From positions 1-5,842 of the forward strand of contig JAGVIF010000384.1 of the NCBI GenBank assembly GCA_020056205.1: a DNA stretch of 5,842 bases, read 5' to 3'. The stretch comes from Lentisphaeria bacterium. GTDB lineage: Bacteria; Verrucomicrobiota; Lentisphaeria; Victivallales; GWF2-50-93. Below the pieces are notes generated by a model that worked only from the letters and a program-made list of their open reading frames with translations, ran no database searches and had not been told where the DNA came from. Position 1 is the stretch's first letter. The number at the start of each line of letters is the position of its first letter. A program made the translations under genes and the position numbers. Positions 5,773-5,842 of this stretch are shown here, piece after piece.

Positions 5773-5778
5773 GAAAAA
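5766..5778 (+). repeat. 13-base direct repeat, right copy
   Basis: Second copy of ccatcatgaaaaa (first at 3473-3485), spanning the start codon of the last gene. The two copies lie 2293 bases apart and bracket the AT-rich block, although the compositional change on this side begins some tens of bases earlier. Confidence 0.5.
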
Positions 5779-5842
5779 AGCTACATTGCTGGAGGCGTTG
5801 TGTCAAGTCGGAAACGGAGAAGCCGGAGCGATATTTCGCGAG
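5771..5842 (+). CDS. Start of an unrecognised gene, cut by the window end
   Basis: The frame ATG AAA AAA GCT ACA ... is open to the last base and gives 24 residues starting MKKATLLEALCQVG, with a good Shine-Dalgarno. Its bases are GC-rich, unlike the preceding block. The segment is too short to name. The nested palindrome around its start and its place at a composition boundary make a mobile-element gene conceivable, but no transposase motif is visible in these residues. Confidence 0.55.
   Translation, partial: MKKATLLEALCQVGNGEAGAIFRE

Noticed and set aside
5672..5842. Left end of an insertion sequence
   Set aside because: The palindrome and gene start are suggestive, but no terminal repeat pair, target duplication or transposase motif can be seen within the window.

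Overview
The window joins two kinds of bacterial DNA. Bases 1 to about 3480, and again the last ~70 bases, are GC-rich with a strong G/C third-position preference. Bases about 3481 to 5690 are clearly AT-rich with A/T-ending codons. The GC-rich part carries carbohydrate-degradation genes of the sort abundant in the Planctomycetes-Verrucomicrobia-Lentisphaerae group. That placement is an inference from gene content and style, not a proof. The two compositions mean either a horizontally acquired AT-rich island or a chimeric assembly, and the sequence alone cannot decide.

Layout: (i) 3-1535 (+), the C-terminal ~510 residues of a clan GH-A (GH5-like) glycoside hydrolase, with both catalytic glutamates visible and its start outside the window. 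(ii) 1563-2201 (+), a small secreted protein with two apparent carbohydrate-binding-like beta-sandwich domains and noticeably lower GC than its neighbours. (iii) 2240-3481 (+), the N-terminal half of a GH20-like beta-N-acetylhexosaminidase that reaches the catalytic Asp-Glu pair. It then loses its homology at a perfect in-frame 87-bp tandem duplication (3086-3260) and runs into what looks like intergenic DNA. Genes i-iii lie close together on one strand (27- and 38-base gaps) and look like part of a glycan-utilisation operon.

The AT-rich block holds two divergently transcribed genes: a four-helix DUF1461-type membrane protein at 3585-4250 (-), and a secreted or membrane-anchored jelly-roll protein resembling polysaccharide lyases at 4592-5671 (+). 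They share a 341-base intergenic region with an imperfect inverted repeat (4449-4520) and three short direct repeats.

After 5671 the composition moves back toward GC-rich. A striking nested palindrome (5709-5772) there overlaps the ribosome binding site and start codon of a new gene beginning at 5771, which is cut by the window edge. A 13-base direct repeat (ccatcatgaaaaa) occurs at both edges of the AT-rich block. No RNA gene, CRISPR array or complete insertion sequence is recognisable. The strongest candidates for follow-up are the broken GH20 gene with its tandem duplication, the compositional island with its edge repeat, and the start-codon hairpin. I see no convincing evidence of a wholly new multi-gene system.
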